From positions 310,001 to 374,000 of the forward strand of contig NZ_JACSQI010000004.1 of the NCBI RefSeq assembly GCF_014836715.1: a stretch of DNA of 64,000 nt, in the 5' to 3' direction. A model generated the notes under the pieces. That model saw nothing but the letters and a program-made list of their open reading frames with translations. It made no database searches and was not told the origin of the DNA. The translations under genes were made by a program, and so were the position numbers. Positions 29,678 to 39,759 of this stretch are shown here, one piece after another. The DNA is from Escherichia whittamii. GTDB taxonomy: Bacteria > Pseudomonadota > Gammaproteobacteria > Enterobacterales > Enterobacteriaceae. Position 1 is the stretch's first letter, and each line of letters starts with the position of its first letter.

Positions 29678-30573
29678 TGCTCGAAAAATCGCTGGTAATA
29701 ATATTTTTACTGTTAATTTTAGCAACTTTGATAAACTGTTATCTGGATTGGCGTTTACCAGAGAGAAAAGGGGATGAAGTCACATTACGTATTCGTAGTT
29801 GGTGGGGCATCGTCATTTGTTTTTCACTGGCAATATCAGGCCCGCGTTGGATTACGTTGACTTTTTTTACACTACTGAGTTTCTGGGCGTTGAAAGAATA
29901 TTTTACGCTTATCTCCGCGCAATACCCGAGTTGGTTATATCTAATCATCCCCCTTAACTATTTGCTTATAGGCTTTAATCGATTTGAGTTATTTCTACTA
30001 TTTATACCACTGTCAAGCTTTCTTATATTGGCTACATGGCGGGCATTCTCCGGTGAAACAGCAGATTTTCTGAATTTCGTCAGTCACATCTTCATGGGTT
30101 GGATAATGACGATTTTTGCGCTGAGTCATGCAGCCTGGTTATTGATGTTGCCGTCCATAAATATTCAGGGGGGCGCGTTGCTGGTGTTATTTCTGCTGGC
30201 ATTAACCGAGTCAAATGATATTGCGCAGTATTTATGGGGGAAATCCTACGGCAGGAGAAAAGTGGTACCCAACGTTAGTCCGGGGAAAACGCTGGAGGGC
30301 CTGGCAGGAGGCGTAATCACCACCATGATGATAGCGCTGATCACTGGACCATTACTGACACCGTTAAATGCACCGCAGGCATTATTGGCGGGTTTGTTAA
30401 TTGGTCTTAGTGGCTTTTGCGGCGATGTGGTGATGTCAGCTATCAAGCGTGATATCGGGGTTAAAGACAGTGGCACACTATTACCAGGACATGGCGGACT
30501 CCTTGACAGGATTGACTCATTAATTTTCACCGCCCCGGTATTTTTTTATTTTATTCGCTACTGCTGTTACTGA
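29677..30573 (+). CDS. ynbB: CdsA-like phosphatidate cytidylyltransferase YnbB
   Basis: 298 aa, about eight hydrophobic helices. The C-terminal CDP-diglyceride synthetase signature is clear: SPGKTLEGLAGG ... SAIKRDIGVKDSGTLLPGHGGLLDRIDSL. The family makes CDP-diacylglycerol from phosphatidic acid and CTP. Paired with ynbA this suggests an accessory phospholipid route. It partly duplicates the housekeeping CdsA. Confidence 0.93.
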   Translation: MLEKSLVIIFLLLILATLINCYLDWRLPERKGDEVTLRIRSWWGIVICFSLAISGPRWITLTFFTLLSFWALKEYFTLISAQYPSWLYLIIPLNYLLIGFNRFELFLLFIPLSSFLILATWRAFSGETADFLNFVSHIFMGWIMTIFALSHAAWLLMLPSINIQGGALLVLFLLALTESNDIAQYLWGKSYGRRKVVPNVSPGKTLEGLAGGVITTMMIALITGPLLTPLNAPQALLAGLLIGLSGFCGDVVMSAIKRDIGVKDSGTLLPGHGGLLDRIDSLIFTAPVFFYFIRYCCY

Positions 30574-30588
30574 AGGAAAATAGAGAAA

Positions 30589-32346
30589 ATGGAAAATTCA
30601 CGCATCCCTGGGGAACATTTTTTTACCACCAGTGATAATACCGTATTGTTTTATCGCCACTGGCCCGCCATACAGTCAGGGGTGAAAAAAGTCATCGTCT
30701 TATTTCATCGCGGGCATGAACATTCTGGTCGATTGCAACATATTGTTGATGAACTGGCGATGCCAGATACTGCTTTTTATGCATGGGATGCCCGAGGGCA
30801 TGGAAAAACTTCGGGGCCGCGTGGTTATAGCCCATCACTTACACGGTCAGTGCAGGATGTCGATGAATTTGTCCGTTTTGCTGCCAGCGATAGCCAGGCC
30901 GGACTGGAAGATGTTGTCGTTATCGCGCAAAGCGTCGGCGCAGTGTTGGCTGCTACATGGGCGCATGATTATGCACCAGGCATTCGCGGGTTGGTGCTGG
31001 CTTCTCCGGCCTTTAAAGTAAAATTGTATGTACCATTTGCGCGCCCGGGACTGGCGCTATTGCATCGTCTGCGTGGCCTGTTTTTTATTAATTCCTATGT
31101 GAAAGGGCGCTATTTGACCCACGATCGGGAACGGGTGGCGAGTTTCAATAATGACCCGCTGATTACACGGGCGATTGCCGTCAATATTTTGCTCGATCTC
31201 TATAAAACGTCTGAACGTATTGTTAGCGATGCGATGGCGATTACGCTTCCCACGCAACTTCTGATATCGGGCGACGACTATGTTGTGCATCGCCAACCGC
31301 AAATTGATTTTTATCAGCGATTACGTAGCCCTATGAAAGAGCTGCATCTGCTACCGGGTTTTTATCACGACACGTTGGGTGAAGAGAACAGGGCACAGGC
31401 ATTTGAAAAAATGCAAAGCTTTATTAGTCGATTATATGCTAACAAGTCGCAAAGATTTGATTATCAGCATGAAGATCGCTTAGGGCCATCGGCGGATAGA
31501 TGGCGGCTGCTTTCAGGTGGTCAGGTACCATTATCGCCAGTTGATATGGCGTATCGCTTTATGCGTAAGGCGATGAAATTGTTCGGGGCGCAATCTGCGG
31601 GCCTGCATCTTGGAATGAACACTGGTTTTGATTCTGGCAGCACGCTGGATTATGTCTATCAAAATAAACCGCAAGGCAGTAACGCATTTGGGCGCTTAAT
31701 CGACAAAATATACCTGAACAGTATCGGCTGGCGTGGTATTCGCCAGCGCAAAACCCATTTACAAATGCTGATTAAACAGGCCGTTGCCGATCTCAACGCC
31801 AAAGGTTTACCTGTCCGCGTGATTGATATTGCAGCAGGGCATGGACGCTATGTACTGGATGCGCTGGAGAACGAGTCTGCTGTAAGCGATATTTTGTTAC
31901 GTGATTACAGTGAGTTAAATGTTGCACAAGGGCAAGAGATGATTGCCCTACGGGGGATGTCTGGGCGCGCGCGTTTTGAACAAGGCGATGCGTTTAACCC
32001 GACAGAACTCAGCGCGTTAACTCCGCGGCCTACATTGGCGATTGTATCTGGCCTCTATGAGCTTTTTCCCGAAAATGCGCAGGTGAAAAACTCACTCGCT
32101 GGTCTGACGAATGCCATCGAACCGGGCGGTATTCTCATCTATACCGGGCAGCCCTGGCATCCACAACTGGAAATGATAGCCGGAGTGTTAACCAGTCATA
32201 AAGATGGCAAGCCGTGGGTCATGCGCGTGCGTTCGCAAGGGGAGATGGATTCGCTAGTGCGTGATGCCGGATTTGATAAATGTACACAACGGATCGATGA
32301 GTGGGGGATCTTTACGGTTTCGATGGCGGTGCGTCGTGACAGCTGA
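30589..32346 (+). CDS. ynbC: Alpha/beta-hydrolase - methyltransferase fusion YnbC
   Basis: 585 aa, bifunctional. Residues 1-290: lysophospholipase/monoglyceride-lipase-like alpha/beta hydrolase, with AWDARGHGKTSG and nucleophile Ser115 in VVIAQSVGAVL. Residues about 300-585: SAM-dependent methyltransferase-like domain with motif I RVIDIAAGHGRYVLDAL. It follows ynbB by 15 nt. A lipid substrate is inferred from the operon; none is known. The ynbD fossil starts inside its last codons. Confidence 0.9.
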   Translation: MENSRIPGEHFFTTSDNTVLFYRHWPAIQSGVKKVIVLFHRGHEHSGRLQHIVDELAMPDTAFYAWDARGHGKTSGPRGYSPSLTRSVQDVDEFVRFAASDSQAGLEDVVVIAQSVGAVLAATWAHDYAPGIRGLVLASPAFKVKLYVPFARPGLALLHRLRGLFFINSYVKGRYLTHDRERVASFNNDPLITRAIAVNILLDLYKTSERIVSDAMAITLPTQLLISGDDYVVHRQPQIDFYQRLRSPMKELHLLPGFYHDTLGEENRAQAFEKMQSFISRLYANKSQRFDYQHEDRLGPSADRWRLLSGGQVPLSPVDMAYRFMRKAMKLFGAQSAGLHLGMNTGFDSGSTLDYVYQNKPQGSNAFGRLIDKIYLNSIGWRGIRQRKTHLQMLIKQAVADLNAKGLPVRVIDIAAGHGRYVLDALENESAVSDILLRDYSELNVAQGQEMIALRGMSGRARFEQGDAFNPTELSALTPRPTLAIVSGLYELFPENAQVKNSLAGLTNAIEPGGILIYTGQPWHPQLEMIAGVLTSHKDGKPWVMRVRSQGEMDSLVRDAGFDKCTQRIDEWGIFTVSMAVRRDS

Positions 32347-32416
32347 AGGCCGGAGCGTATTGCGACAAGGAGCCGGCTGAGTATTGTTGCTGGCCCCGTT
32401 TTTCTTCTTCATTCAT
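32336..32416 (+). pseudogene. ynbD: Fossil of ynbD (PAP2/phosphatase-like protein)
   Basis: A GTG at 32336, overlapping the ynbC stop, opens TAEGRSVLRQGAG, then an in-frame TGA, then VLLLAPFFFF. This matches the first about 25 codons of K-12 YnbD as I recall it (Trp codon where the TGA stands), after which all similarity ends within 190 bp of azoR. K-12 YnbD is about 430 aa. Both a stop codon and a large deletion are therefore present. The rest of the gap (to 32538) shows no gene. Confidence 0.65.
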
Positions 32417-32538
32417 AGTTAACCGCGTAGGCGACCATAACCGCCATGATATCGGCAGTCAGGTAGTTTGCGTCTAAGCGGGTAAGTGTGGACTGCACGA
32501 TTTAGCAGAGCAGCCCACATTACTATCTGTCAGTCCGA

Positions 32539-33153
<615 letters not shown>

Positions 33154-33344
33154 TTATAGATGTTTGAATGGGCGATGCCCCGTTGCTTGTTGACACTTTA
33201 TTCACAATCCTGCCACAGAGATAGCGCAATATATCGAAGCCTATGTTCGAATTTATTGAACAACACATAAAAAGCCGCGATGTGGTACTCTATATCTATC
33301 ATTTAAAAGAACTTTAATCAGGCACTACGCTGCCCTCTAACGTT

Positions 33345-36300
33345 ATGACAGAACAACAAAAATTGACTTTCAATGCCTTGCAGCAGCGACTTGATACGCT
33401 AATGCTGCGTGACAGACTGCGCTTTTCTCGCCGTCTGCACGGCGTGAAGAAGGTTAAAAATCCTGATGCACAACAGGCTATTTTCCAGGAGATGGCGAAA
33501 GAAATTGACCAGGCGGCAGGGAAAGTTCTGCTGCGTGAAGCGGCACGTCCGGACATTACTTATCCGGACAATTTACCGGTTAGCCAGAAAAAACAGGACA
33601 TTCTCGAAGCAATTCGTGACCACCAGGTCGTTATCGTTGCCGGGGAAACGGGTTCCGGTAAAACCACACAGCTACCGAAAATCTGCATGGAGCTGGGACG
33701 CGGGATTAAAGGGCTGATTGGCCATACCCAGCCGCGTCGACTGGCAGCACGAACGGTGGCGAATCGTATTGCCGAAGAGCTGAAAACGGAGCCGGGCGGC
33801 TGTATCGGCTATAAAGTCCGTTTTAGCGATCACGTTAGCGATAACACGATGGTCAAGCTGATGACTGACGGGATTCTGCTGGCAGAAATCCAGCAAGATC
33901 GCCTGTTGATGCAATACGACACCATCATCATCGACGAAGCGCATGAACGTAGCCTGAACATTGATTTTCTGCTCGGCTACCTGAAAGAGCTGCTGCCGCG
34001 TCGCCCGGACCTGAAAGTGATCATCACCTCGGCGACCATCGATCCGGAACGTTTTTCACGCCATTTTAATAATGCGCCGATCATCGAAGTCTCCGGTCGG
34101 ACTTATCCGGTAGAAGTTCGTTATCGTCCGATTGTTGAAGAAGCGGATGACACCGAACGTGACCAGTTGCAGGCGATTTTCGATGCCGTGGACGAATTAA
34201 GCCAGGAAAGCCCGGGTGACATTCTGATCTTTATGAGTGGCGAACGGGAAATTCGCGATACCGCCGATGCGCTGAACAAGCTGAACTTACGCCATACGGA
34301 AATTCTGCCGCTTTATGCGCGACTGTCTAACAGCGAACAGAACCGCGTGTTCCAGTCGCACAGTGGACGGCGAATTGTGCTGGCGACCAACGTCGCGGAA
34401 ACCTCGCTGACCGTGCCGGGTATTAAATACGTTATCGATCCCGGCACGGCGCGTATCAGCCGCTACAGCTATCGTACTAAAGTGCAGCGTTTGCCGATTG
34501 AGCCGATTTCGCAGGCTTCAGCTAATCAGCGTAAAGGTCGCTGCGGACGTGTGTCCGAAGGGATCTGTATTCGTCTCTATTCGGAAGACGATTTCCTCTC
34601 GCGCCCGGAGTTTACCGACCCGGAAATTCTGCGTACTAACCTGGCATCGGTTATTTTGCAGATGACCGCGCTGGGGCTGGGCGATATTGCCGCGTTCCCG
34701 TTTGTTGAAGCGCCGGATAAACGCAATATTCAGGATGGTGTTCGTCTGCTCGAAGAGCTGGGAGCCATCACCACGGATGAACAGGCCAGCGCCTATAAAC
34801 TAACGCCGCTTGGTCGCCAGTTATCACAACTACCCGTTGACCCACGTCTGGCTCGTATGGTGCTGGAAGCGCAGAAACACGGTTGCGTGCGTGAGGCGAT
34901 GATTATCACTTCCGCGCTCTCTATTCAGGACCCGCGCGAGCGGCCAATGGACAAGCAGCAGGCATCGGATGAAAAACATCGTCGCTTCCATGATAAGGAG
35001 TCCGATTTCCTCGCGTTTGTGAATCTGTGGAATTATCTCGGCGAACAACAAAAAGCGCTCTCTTCGAACGCCTTCCGTCGACTGTGTCGCACCGATTACC
35101 TCAACTATCTGCGTGTACGCGAATGGCAGGACATCTATACCCAGTTGCGTCAGGTGGTGAAAGAACTCGGCATTCCGGTTAACAGCGAACCGGCAGAGTA
35201 TCGTGAAATTCATATCGCGTTGCTGACCGGATTGCTTTCGCATATCGGGATGAAAGATGCCGATAAACAGGAATATACCGGCGCACGTAACGCGCGTTTC
35301 TCCATCTTCCCTGGTTCCGGTTTATTCAAAAAACCGCCGAAATGGGTGATGGTAGCGGAGTTGGTAGAAACCAGCCGCCTGTGGGGGCGTATTGCCGCGC
35401 GCATCGATCCGGAATGGGTGGAGCCCGTCGCCCAGCACCTGCTCAAACGTACCTACAGTGAACCGCACTGGGAACGGGCGCAGGGCGCAGTCATGGCGAC
35501 GGAAAAAGTCACCGTCTATGGCCTGCCGATTGTTGCCGCGCGTAAGGTTAACTACAGCCAGATTGATCCGGCGTTGTGCCGCGAACTCTTTATCCGGCAT
35601 GCGCTGGTGGAAGGAGACTGGCAGACGCGTCACGCTTTCTTCCGTGAGAATCTTAAACTGCGCGCGGAAGTGGAAGAACTGGAACACAAAACGCGTCGTC
35701 GCGATATTCTGGTTGATGACGAAACGTTGTTTGAGTTTTACGACCAGCGCATCAGCCACGATGTGATCTCCGCACGTCACTTCGACAGCTGGTGGAAAAA
35801 AGTCAGCCGCGATACGCCTGATTTGCTCAACTTTGAAAAGAGCATGTTGATTAAAGAGGGCGCAGAAAAGATCAGCAAGCTGGATTATCCGAACTTCTGG
35901 CATCAGGGCAATCTCAAGCTGCGTTTAAGTTATCAGTTTGAGCCGGGAGCGGATGCTGACGGCGTGACCGTGCATATTCCGCTGCCGTTACTTAACCAGG
36001 TTGAGGAGAGCGGGTTTGAATGGCAGATCCCAGGCCTGCGCCGTGAGCTGGTTATTGCACTGATAAAATCGTTGCCGAAACCGGTACGCCGTAATTTTGT
36101 ACCTGCGCCAAACTACGCCGAAGCGTTTTTAGGCCGCGTCACGCCGCTGGAACTGCCGTTGCTCGACAGCCTTGAGCGCGAACTGAGGCGGATGACTGGC
36201 GTCACCGTTGACCGCGAAGACTGGCATTGGGATCAGGTGCCCGATCACCTGAAAATCACCTTCCGTGTAGTGGATGACAAAAACAAGAAGCTAAAAGAAG

Positions 36301-37244
36301 GGCGCTCATTACAGGATCTGAAAGATGCGCTGAAAGGCAAAGTACAGGAAACGTTGTCTGCAGTGGCCGATGACGGCATTGAGCAGAGTGGCCTGCATAT
36401 CTGGAGCTTTGGTAAACTGCCGGAAAGCTACGAGCAGAAACGTGGCAACTACAAAGTCAAGGCGTGGCCTGCTCTGGTGGATGAACGCGACAGCGTGGCG
36501 ATCAAACTGTTTGATAACCCGCTCGAACAGAAGCAAGCGATGTGGAATGGTCTTCGCCGTTTACTGCTGCTGAATATTCCATCGCCCATCAAGTATTTGC
36601 ATGAGAAGTTGCCAAACAAAGCCAAGCTGGGGCTGTACTTTAACCCGTATGGTAAAGTTCTGGAGCTGATCGACGATTGTATCTCCTGTGGCGTGGATAA
36701 ACTGATTGACGCCAACGGTGGTCCGGTCTGGACCGAAGAAGGTTTTGCTGCGTTGCATGAAAAAGTGCGGGCAGAACTGAACGACACGGTGGTGGATATT
36801 GCGAAGCAGGTCGAACAAATCCTCACGGGGGTGTTCAATATCAACAAACGGCTGAAAGGGCGTGTTGATATGACGATGGCGTTGGGACTCTCGGACATTA
36901 AAGCGCAGATGAGCGGGCTGGTGTATCGCGGCTTTGTCACCGGGAATGGCTTCAAACGTCTGGGCGACACGCTGCGTTATTTGCAGGCGATTGAAAAACG
37001 CCTGGAGAAACTGGCGGTTGATCCGCATCGTGATCGCGCTCAGATGCTGAAAGTTGAAAACGTTCAACAGGCATGGCAGCAATGGATCAACAAACTGCCG
37101 CCAGCACGTCGTGAGGATGAAGACGTAAAAGAGATCCGTTGGATGATAGAAGAGCTGCGCGTCAGTTATTTCGCCCAACAACTCGGTACACCGTATCCGA
37201 TATCAGATAAGCGTATTTTGCAGGCGATGGAGCAAATTAGCTGA
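33345..37244 (+). CDS. hrpA: ATP-dependent RNA helicase HrpA
   Basis: 1299 aa, DEAH-box helicase: motif I GETGSGKTT, Ia TQPRRLAA, II DEAHERS, III SAT, then ATNVAETSLTVPG and QRKGRCGRV, followed by HA2, OB-fold and a long C-terminal DUF3418 region. HrpA takes part in mRNA processing (daa fimbrial mRNA) and resolves stalled or collided ribosomes. Highly conserved with K-12, one residue shorter (ends in EQIS). Confidence 0.97.
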   Translation: MTEQQKLTFNALQQRLDTLMLRDRLRFSRRLHGVKKVKNPDAQQAIFQEMAKEIDQAAGKVLLREAARPDITYPDNLPVSQKKQDILEAIRDHQVVIVAGETGSGKTTQLPKICMELGRGIKGLIGHTQPRRLAARTVANRIAEELKTEPGGCIGYKVRFSDHVSDNTMVKLMTDGILLAEIQQDRLLMQYDTIIIDEAHERSLNIDFLLGYLKELLPRRPDLKVIITSATIDPERFSRHFNNAPIIEVSGRTYPVEVRYRPIVEEADDTERDQLQAIFDAVDELSQESPGDILIFMSGEREIRDTADALNKLNLRHTEILPLYARLSNSEQNRVFQSHSGRRIVLATNVAETSLTVPGIKYVIDPGTARISRYSYRTKVQRLPIEPISQASANQRKGRCGRVSEGICIRLYSEDDFLSRPEFTDPEILRTNLASVILQMTALGLGDIAAFPFVEAPDKRNIQDGVRLLEELGAITTDEQASAYKLTPLGRQLSQLPVDPRLARMVLEAQKHGCVREAMIITSALSIQDPRERPMDKQQASDEKHRRFHDKESDFLAFVNLWNYLGEQQKALSSNAFRRLCRTDYLNYLRVREWQDIYTQLRQVVKELGIPVNSEPAEYREIHIALLTGLLSHIGMKDADKQEYTGARNARFSIFPGSGLFKKPPKWVMVAELVETSRLWGRIAARIDPEWVEPVAQHLLKRTYSEPHWERAQGAVMATEKVTVYGLPIVAARKVNYSQIDPALCRELFIRHALVEGDWQTRHAFFRENLKLRAEVEELEHKTRRRDILVDDETLFEFYDQRISHDVISARHFDSWWKKVSRDTPDLLNFEKSMLIKEGAEKISKLDYPNFWHQGNLKLRLSYQFEPGADADGVTVHIPLPLLNQVEESGFEWQIPGLRRELVIALIKSLPKPVRRNFVPAPNYAEAFLGRVTPLELPLLDSLERELRRMTGVTVDREDWHWDQVPDHLKITFRVVDDKNKKLKEGRSLQDLKDALKGKVQETLSAVADDGIEQSGLHIWSFGKLPESYEQKRGNYKVKAWPALVDERDSVAIKLFDNPLEQKQAMWNGLRRLLLLNIPSPIKYLHEKLPNKAKLGLYFNPYGKVLELIDDCISCGVDKLIDANGGPVWTEEGFAALHEKVRAELNDTVVDIAKQVEQILTGVFNINKRLKGRVDMTMALGLSDIKAQMSGLVYRGFVTGNGFKRLGDTLRYLQAIEKRLEKLAVDPHRDRAQMLKVENVQQAWQQWINKLPPARREDEDVKEIRWMIEELRVSYFAQQLGTPYPISDKRILQAMEQIS

Positions 37245-37272
37245 TAACGCTGCTATCTGGTTGATAAATCTA

Positions 37273-37306
37273 AACCCGGTCAGTTCAAAGCTGCCGGGTT
37301 TTTTCT
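37273..37306 (+). terminator. hrpA terminator
   Basis: AACCCGG-14 nt-CCGGGTT followed by TTTTCTTT, 28 nt behind the hrpA stop. Confidence 0.8.
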
Positions 37307-37468
37307 TTATGAATTCCGAAAAAGCCCCCGTGCAATAGGGTAAGCCCGGAGATAAGTGTAACCTTTTTGCGTGCAGATACATCAATCAGGGTGGGGCGGT
37401 AGCACGCCATGTGCCGATGGGATAAGCCGTGGAGCAGGGCGCAATTCTAAATGAAAAGGAGATCCAGG

Positions 37469-37717
37469 ATGGTCGTTTATTCAACAGAATATCAACAAGT
37501 TATGCGGCTGTATCAACATGATGACGAAGAAATACTGGTGCTATTTAGCGATACTGGCGGAGATGCCGGGCGAATTAAAGACGCTCGCCTGCGGACGGCG
37601 AGCGCTGACTTTATTGCGTATAAAAATCTTGCTACCGGTGAAATTAGTAAGATGCGAAAAGCAGCCATGGACAGAAACTACCTGGCGTCAGTCCTTGCGG
37701 GGTGCGGGCTTTCGTAA
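37469..37717 (+). CDS. Hypothetical 82-aa protein in hrpA-ydcF patch
   Basis: ATG at 37469 with AAGGAG (37456-37461) 7 nt upstream; an in-frame ATG at 37451 is overlapped by that site and was not used. Soluble, mixed composition (MVVYSTEYQQVMRLYQHDDE...AGCGLS), no signal peptide or membrane segment. I do not recognise the family. It opens a 1.5 kb strain-variable interval; in K-12 ydcF follows hrpA much more closely. Confidence 0.55.
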   Translation: MVVYSTEYQQVMRLYQHDDEEILVLFSDTGGDAGRIKDARLRTASADFIAYKNLATGEISKMRKAAMDRNYLASVLAGCGLS

Positions 37718-37841
37718 TCTTACCCTGGTGCTGGGAATATTAAAGATGCAATGATTTTGTATAAGAAGGGTAAATATAAAATAATGATTAATTTATTCTT
37801 TTTTTTGAAATTCTCATTCAGGAAGTTGTGAATCATAGACA

Positions 37842-38102
37842 ATGAATACTACCCCTTATGAAGGTGAGAATTTCCTTTTTTATGAAGAAAAAATCCGTTG
37901 GCGAATGAGTCGACAAATTTCAAGTGCGAACACAATATTTTATGAGAACCAAAAACAGAGTATTCAGAAAATTTTAGAAAGATATACAAAACGTACGCCC
38001 AATCTTGTTTTTTGGGAAAATGAATACAGATGGGCAATTGTTAATGCTCAGGAAGTGGTGAGTAAATTTGATGGGCATCTCTACTGCATCTATCTTAAAT
38101 AA
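37842..38102 (+). CDS. Hypothetical 86-aa protein
   Basis: AT-rich frame, ATG at 37842, only a weak ribosome binding site. Aromatic- and charge-rich small soluble protein (MNTTPYEGENFLFYEEKIRW...FDGHLYCIYLK) with no recognisable domain. Its size and composition resemble orphan toxin/immunity genes, but that is only a guess. Base composition is clearly lower in GC than hrpA or ydcF on either side. Confidence 0.4.
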   Translation: MNTTPYEGENFLFYEEKIRWRMSRQISSANTIFYENQKQSIQKILERYTKRTPNLVFWENEYRWAIVNAQEVVSKFDGHLYCIYLK

Positions 38103-38268
38103 TTAACCATGAGTGTTTATCACTGTCACAGAAAATCAAGCGTATTTATATCAATGAGCTGAAACGTATTATTGATTACTCATGGTACTTAAACACACTC
38201 GCACCATTTTTGCAGCAAGTTAATGTGTCTGCTATCGAGTGCAGCATAATATATTGAGGGCTGTCGAT

Positions 38269-38646
38269 ATGAATGAATATTATATAAATATCACACCAAC
38301 TTCGTTATCGTTTAAAAACGCTGACCTGTCTGGATTAAGCTATAAGAATGCCAGGCTTGAAATCACGCTGATATGCCCGGCGATCAAGTCAGATATCAAA
38401 ATATCCTTTGACTGGATACATTCATTTCGCGTCACTGATGAAGGTGACCTTTTAGATATGTTGGGAGTACACGGTATTAATCAAACGGGGATCTATCGGG
38501 TAGTCAATTCATCTTACCTGGCATGGTTTATTGAGCAAAGTTGTGGGATCCATGAAAATAAAATGATCGAGCATTATGTGATTGCAGCATCTAATGATGT
38601 CGTTGATGTTTTATCTACGCTTTCTCCGCATATACAGTATGAGTAA
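38269..38646 (+). CDS. Hypothetical 125-aa protein, immunity-protein-like
   Basis: ATG at 38269 with TTGAGGG about 9 nt upstream; a GTG at 38239 would extend it without a site. Begins MNEYYINITPTSLSFKNADL, a beta-strand-rich N-terminus, and contains VVNSSYLAWFIEQSCGIHENKMIEHYVIAASNDVVDVLS. No signal peptide. I do not know the family. Small acidic proteins of this shape are common as polymorphic-toxin immunity proteins, but no toxin gene is adjacent. Immediately upstream is an open stretch (about 38129-38257) ending RIIDYSWYLNTLAPFLQQV... that looks protein-like and may be a decayed gene. Confidence 0.5.
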   Translation: MNEYYINITPTSLSFKNADLSGLSYKNARLEITLICPAIKSDIKISFDWIHSFRVTDEGDLLDMLGVHGINQTGIYRVVNSSYLAWFIEQSCGIHENKMIEHYVIAASNDVVDVLSTLSPHIQYE

Positions 38647-38763
38647 ACTTAATAGCAACCTGGTAAAGGGGCGGTTGAAAAAATTCGAGTTCTTCCTTTC
38701 AGAGTGCTCCGCTTCTCATTATTATCTCACGCAGTATTCTTAAGGAAATGAGAAGGAGGGACC

Positions 38764-39564
38764 ATGAATATTAACCCGTTTCCGACGCTTTCAGCGTCAA
38801 CCATTGATGCTATAAACGTTATCGGTCGATGGCTGGCGCAGGATGATTTCTCCGGTGAAGCTCCGTATCAGGCCGATTGCGTAATACTTGCAGGCAATGC
38901 TGTCATTCCCACTATCGATGCCGCTTGTAAAATTGCAAGAGATCAGCAAATTCCATTAATGATCAGTGGTGGTATAGGTCACTCGACAACTTTTTTGTAT
39001 AGCGCTGTCGCACAGCATCCGCATTACAACACCATTCGCACTACGGGCAGATCAGAGGCTACCATCCTTGCGGATATCGCCCATCAGTTCTGGCATATTC
39101 CACGTGAAAAAATCTGGATTGAAGATCAGTCAACTAACTGTGGAGAAAATGCCCGTTTCAGTATCGCATTATTGGATCAGTTAGCAGAGCGAGTCCACAC
39201 AACGATCGTCGTCCAGGATCCCACTATGCAACGCCGAACCATGGCGACGTTTCGTCGTATTACAGGAGATAACCCTGATGCACCTCGCTGGCTAAGTTAT
39301 CCGGGATTCGTTCCACTGTTGGAAAATGATGCAGGCAGTGTGACGTTTGCTAATCCGCTGACAGGACTATGGCCAGTTGAACGATATTTGTCCCTACTTA
39401 CTGGCGAGCTGCCACGCTTGCGCGATGACAGCGATGGCTATGGGCCACGTGGACGCGATTTTATCGTTCACGTTGATTTCCCGCCAGAAGTTACGCAGGC
39501 ATGGCAGATATTACAGCATGACGCTGTGCTTATTGAGGCAATGGAGAGTCGCTCACTGCGCTAA
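38764..39564 (+). CDS. ydcF: DUF218 protein YdcF
   Basis: 266 aa. DUF218 fold (about residues 38-190: [38 protein letters not shown]), shared with SanA and ElyC. E. coli YdcF has been crystallised and binds S-adenosylmethionine, but its role is unknown. No signal peptide, so a cytoplasmic form is expected. GAGAAGGAGGGACC precedes the ATG. Confidence 0.93.
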   Translation: MNINPFPTLSASTIDAINVIGRWLAQDDFSGEAPYQADCVILAGNAVIPTIDAACKIARDQQIPLMISGGIGHSTTFLYSAVAQHPHYNTIRTTGRSEATILADIAHQFWHIPREKIWIEDQSTNCGENARFSIALLDQLAERVHTTIVVQDPTMQRRTMATFRRITGDNPDAPRWLSYPGFVPLLENDAGSVTFANPLTGLWPVERYLSLLTGELPRLRDDSDGYGPRGRDFIVHVDFPPEVTQAWQILQHDAVLIEAMESRSLR

Positions 39565-39694
39565 TAATTGCCCGTTTGTGAACACATGCTTGCAAACGGG
39601 TAATAATCTCATCTTTTTCTTCCTCTCTTTATTCCCGTCGCATCTCTTTTTATGAAGCCTTTCACAAAATTGCACATCTACGATGCCTTCTCTG

Positions 39695-39750
39695 CTGTGA
39701 TTGATGTTAATTAACATGCGAATTACAAAATATAAACACATCAATCACAG
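39695..39750. promoter_or_regulatory. Long inverted repeat in the aldA leader
   Basis: CTGTGATTGATG (39695-39706) and its perfect complement CATCAATCACAG (39739-39750), 32 bp apart. Each arm contains half of a CRP-like TGTGA/TCACA. The right arm runs into the aldA ribosome binding site (CACAGGAG). It may be a regulator site or an mRNA hairpin at the start of translation. aldA is known to respond to CRP and ArcA. Confidence 0.5.
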
Positions 39751-39759
39751 GAGTAGCTC

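Noticed and set aside
34830..35903. Long minus-strand frames opposite hrpA
   Set aside because: Shadow frames of a strongly conserved gene on the plus strand.
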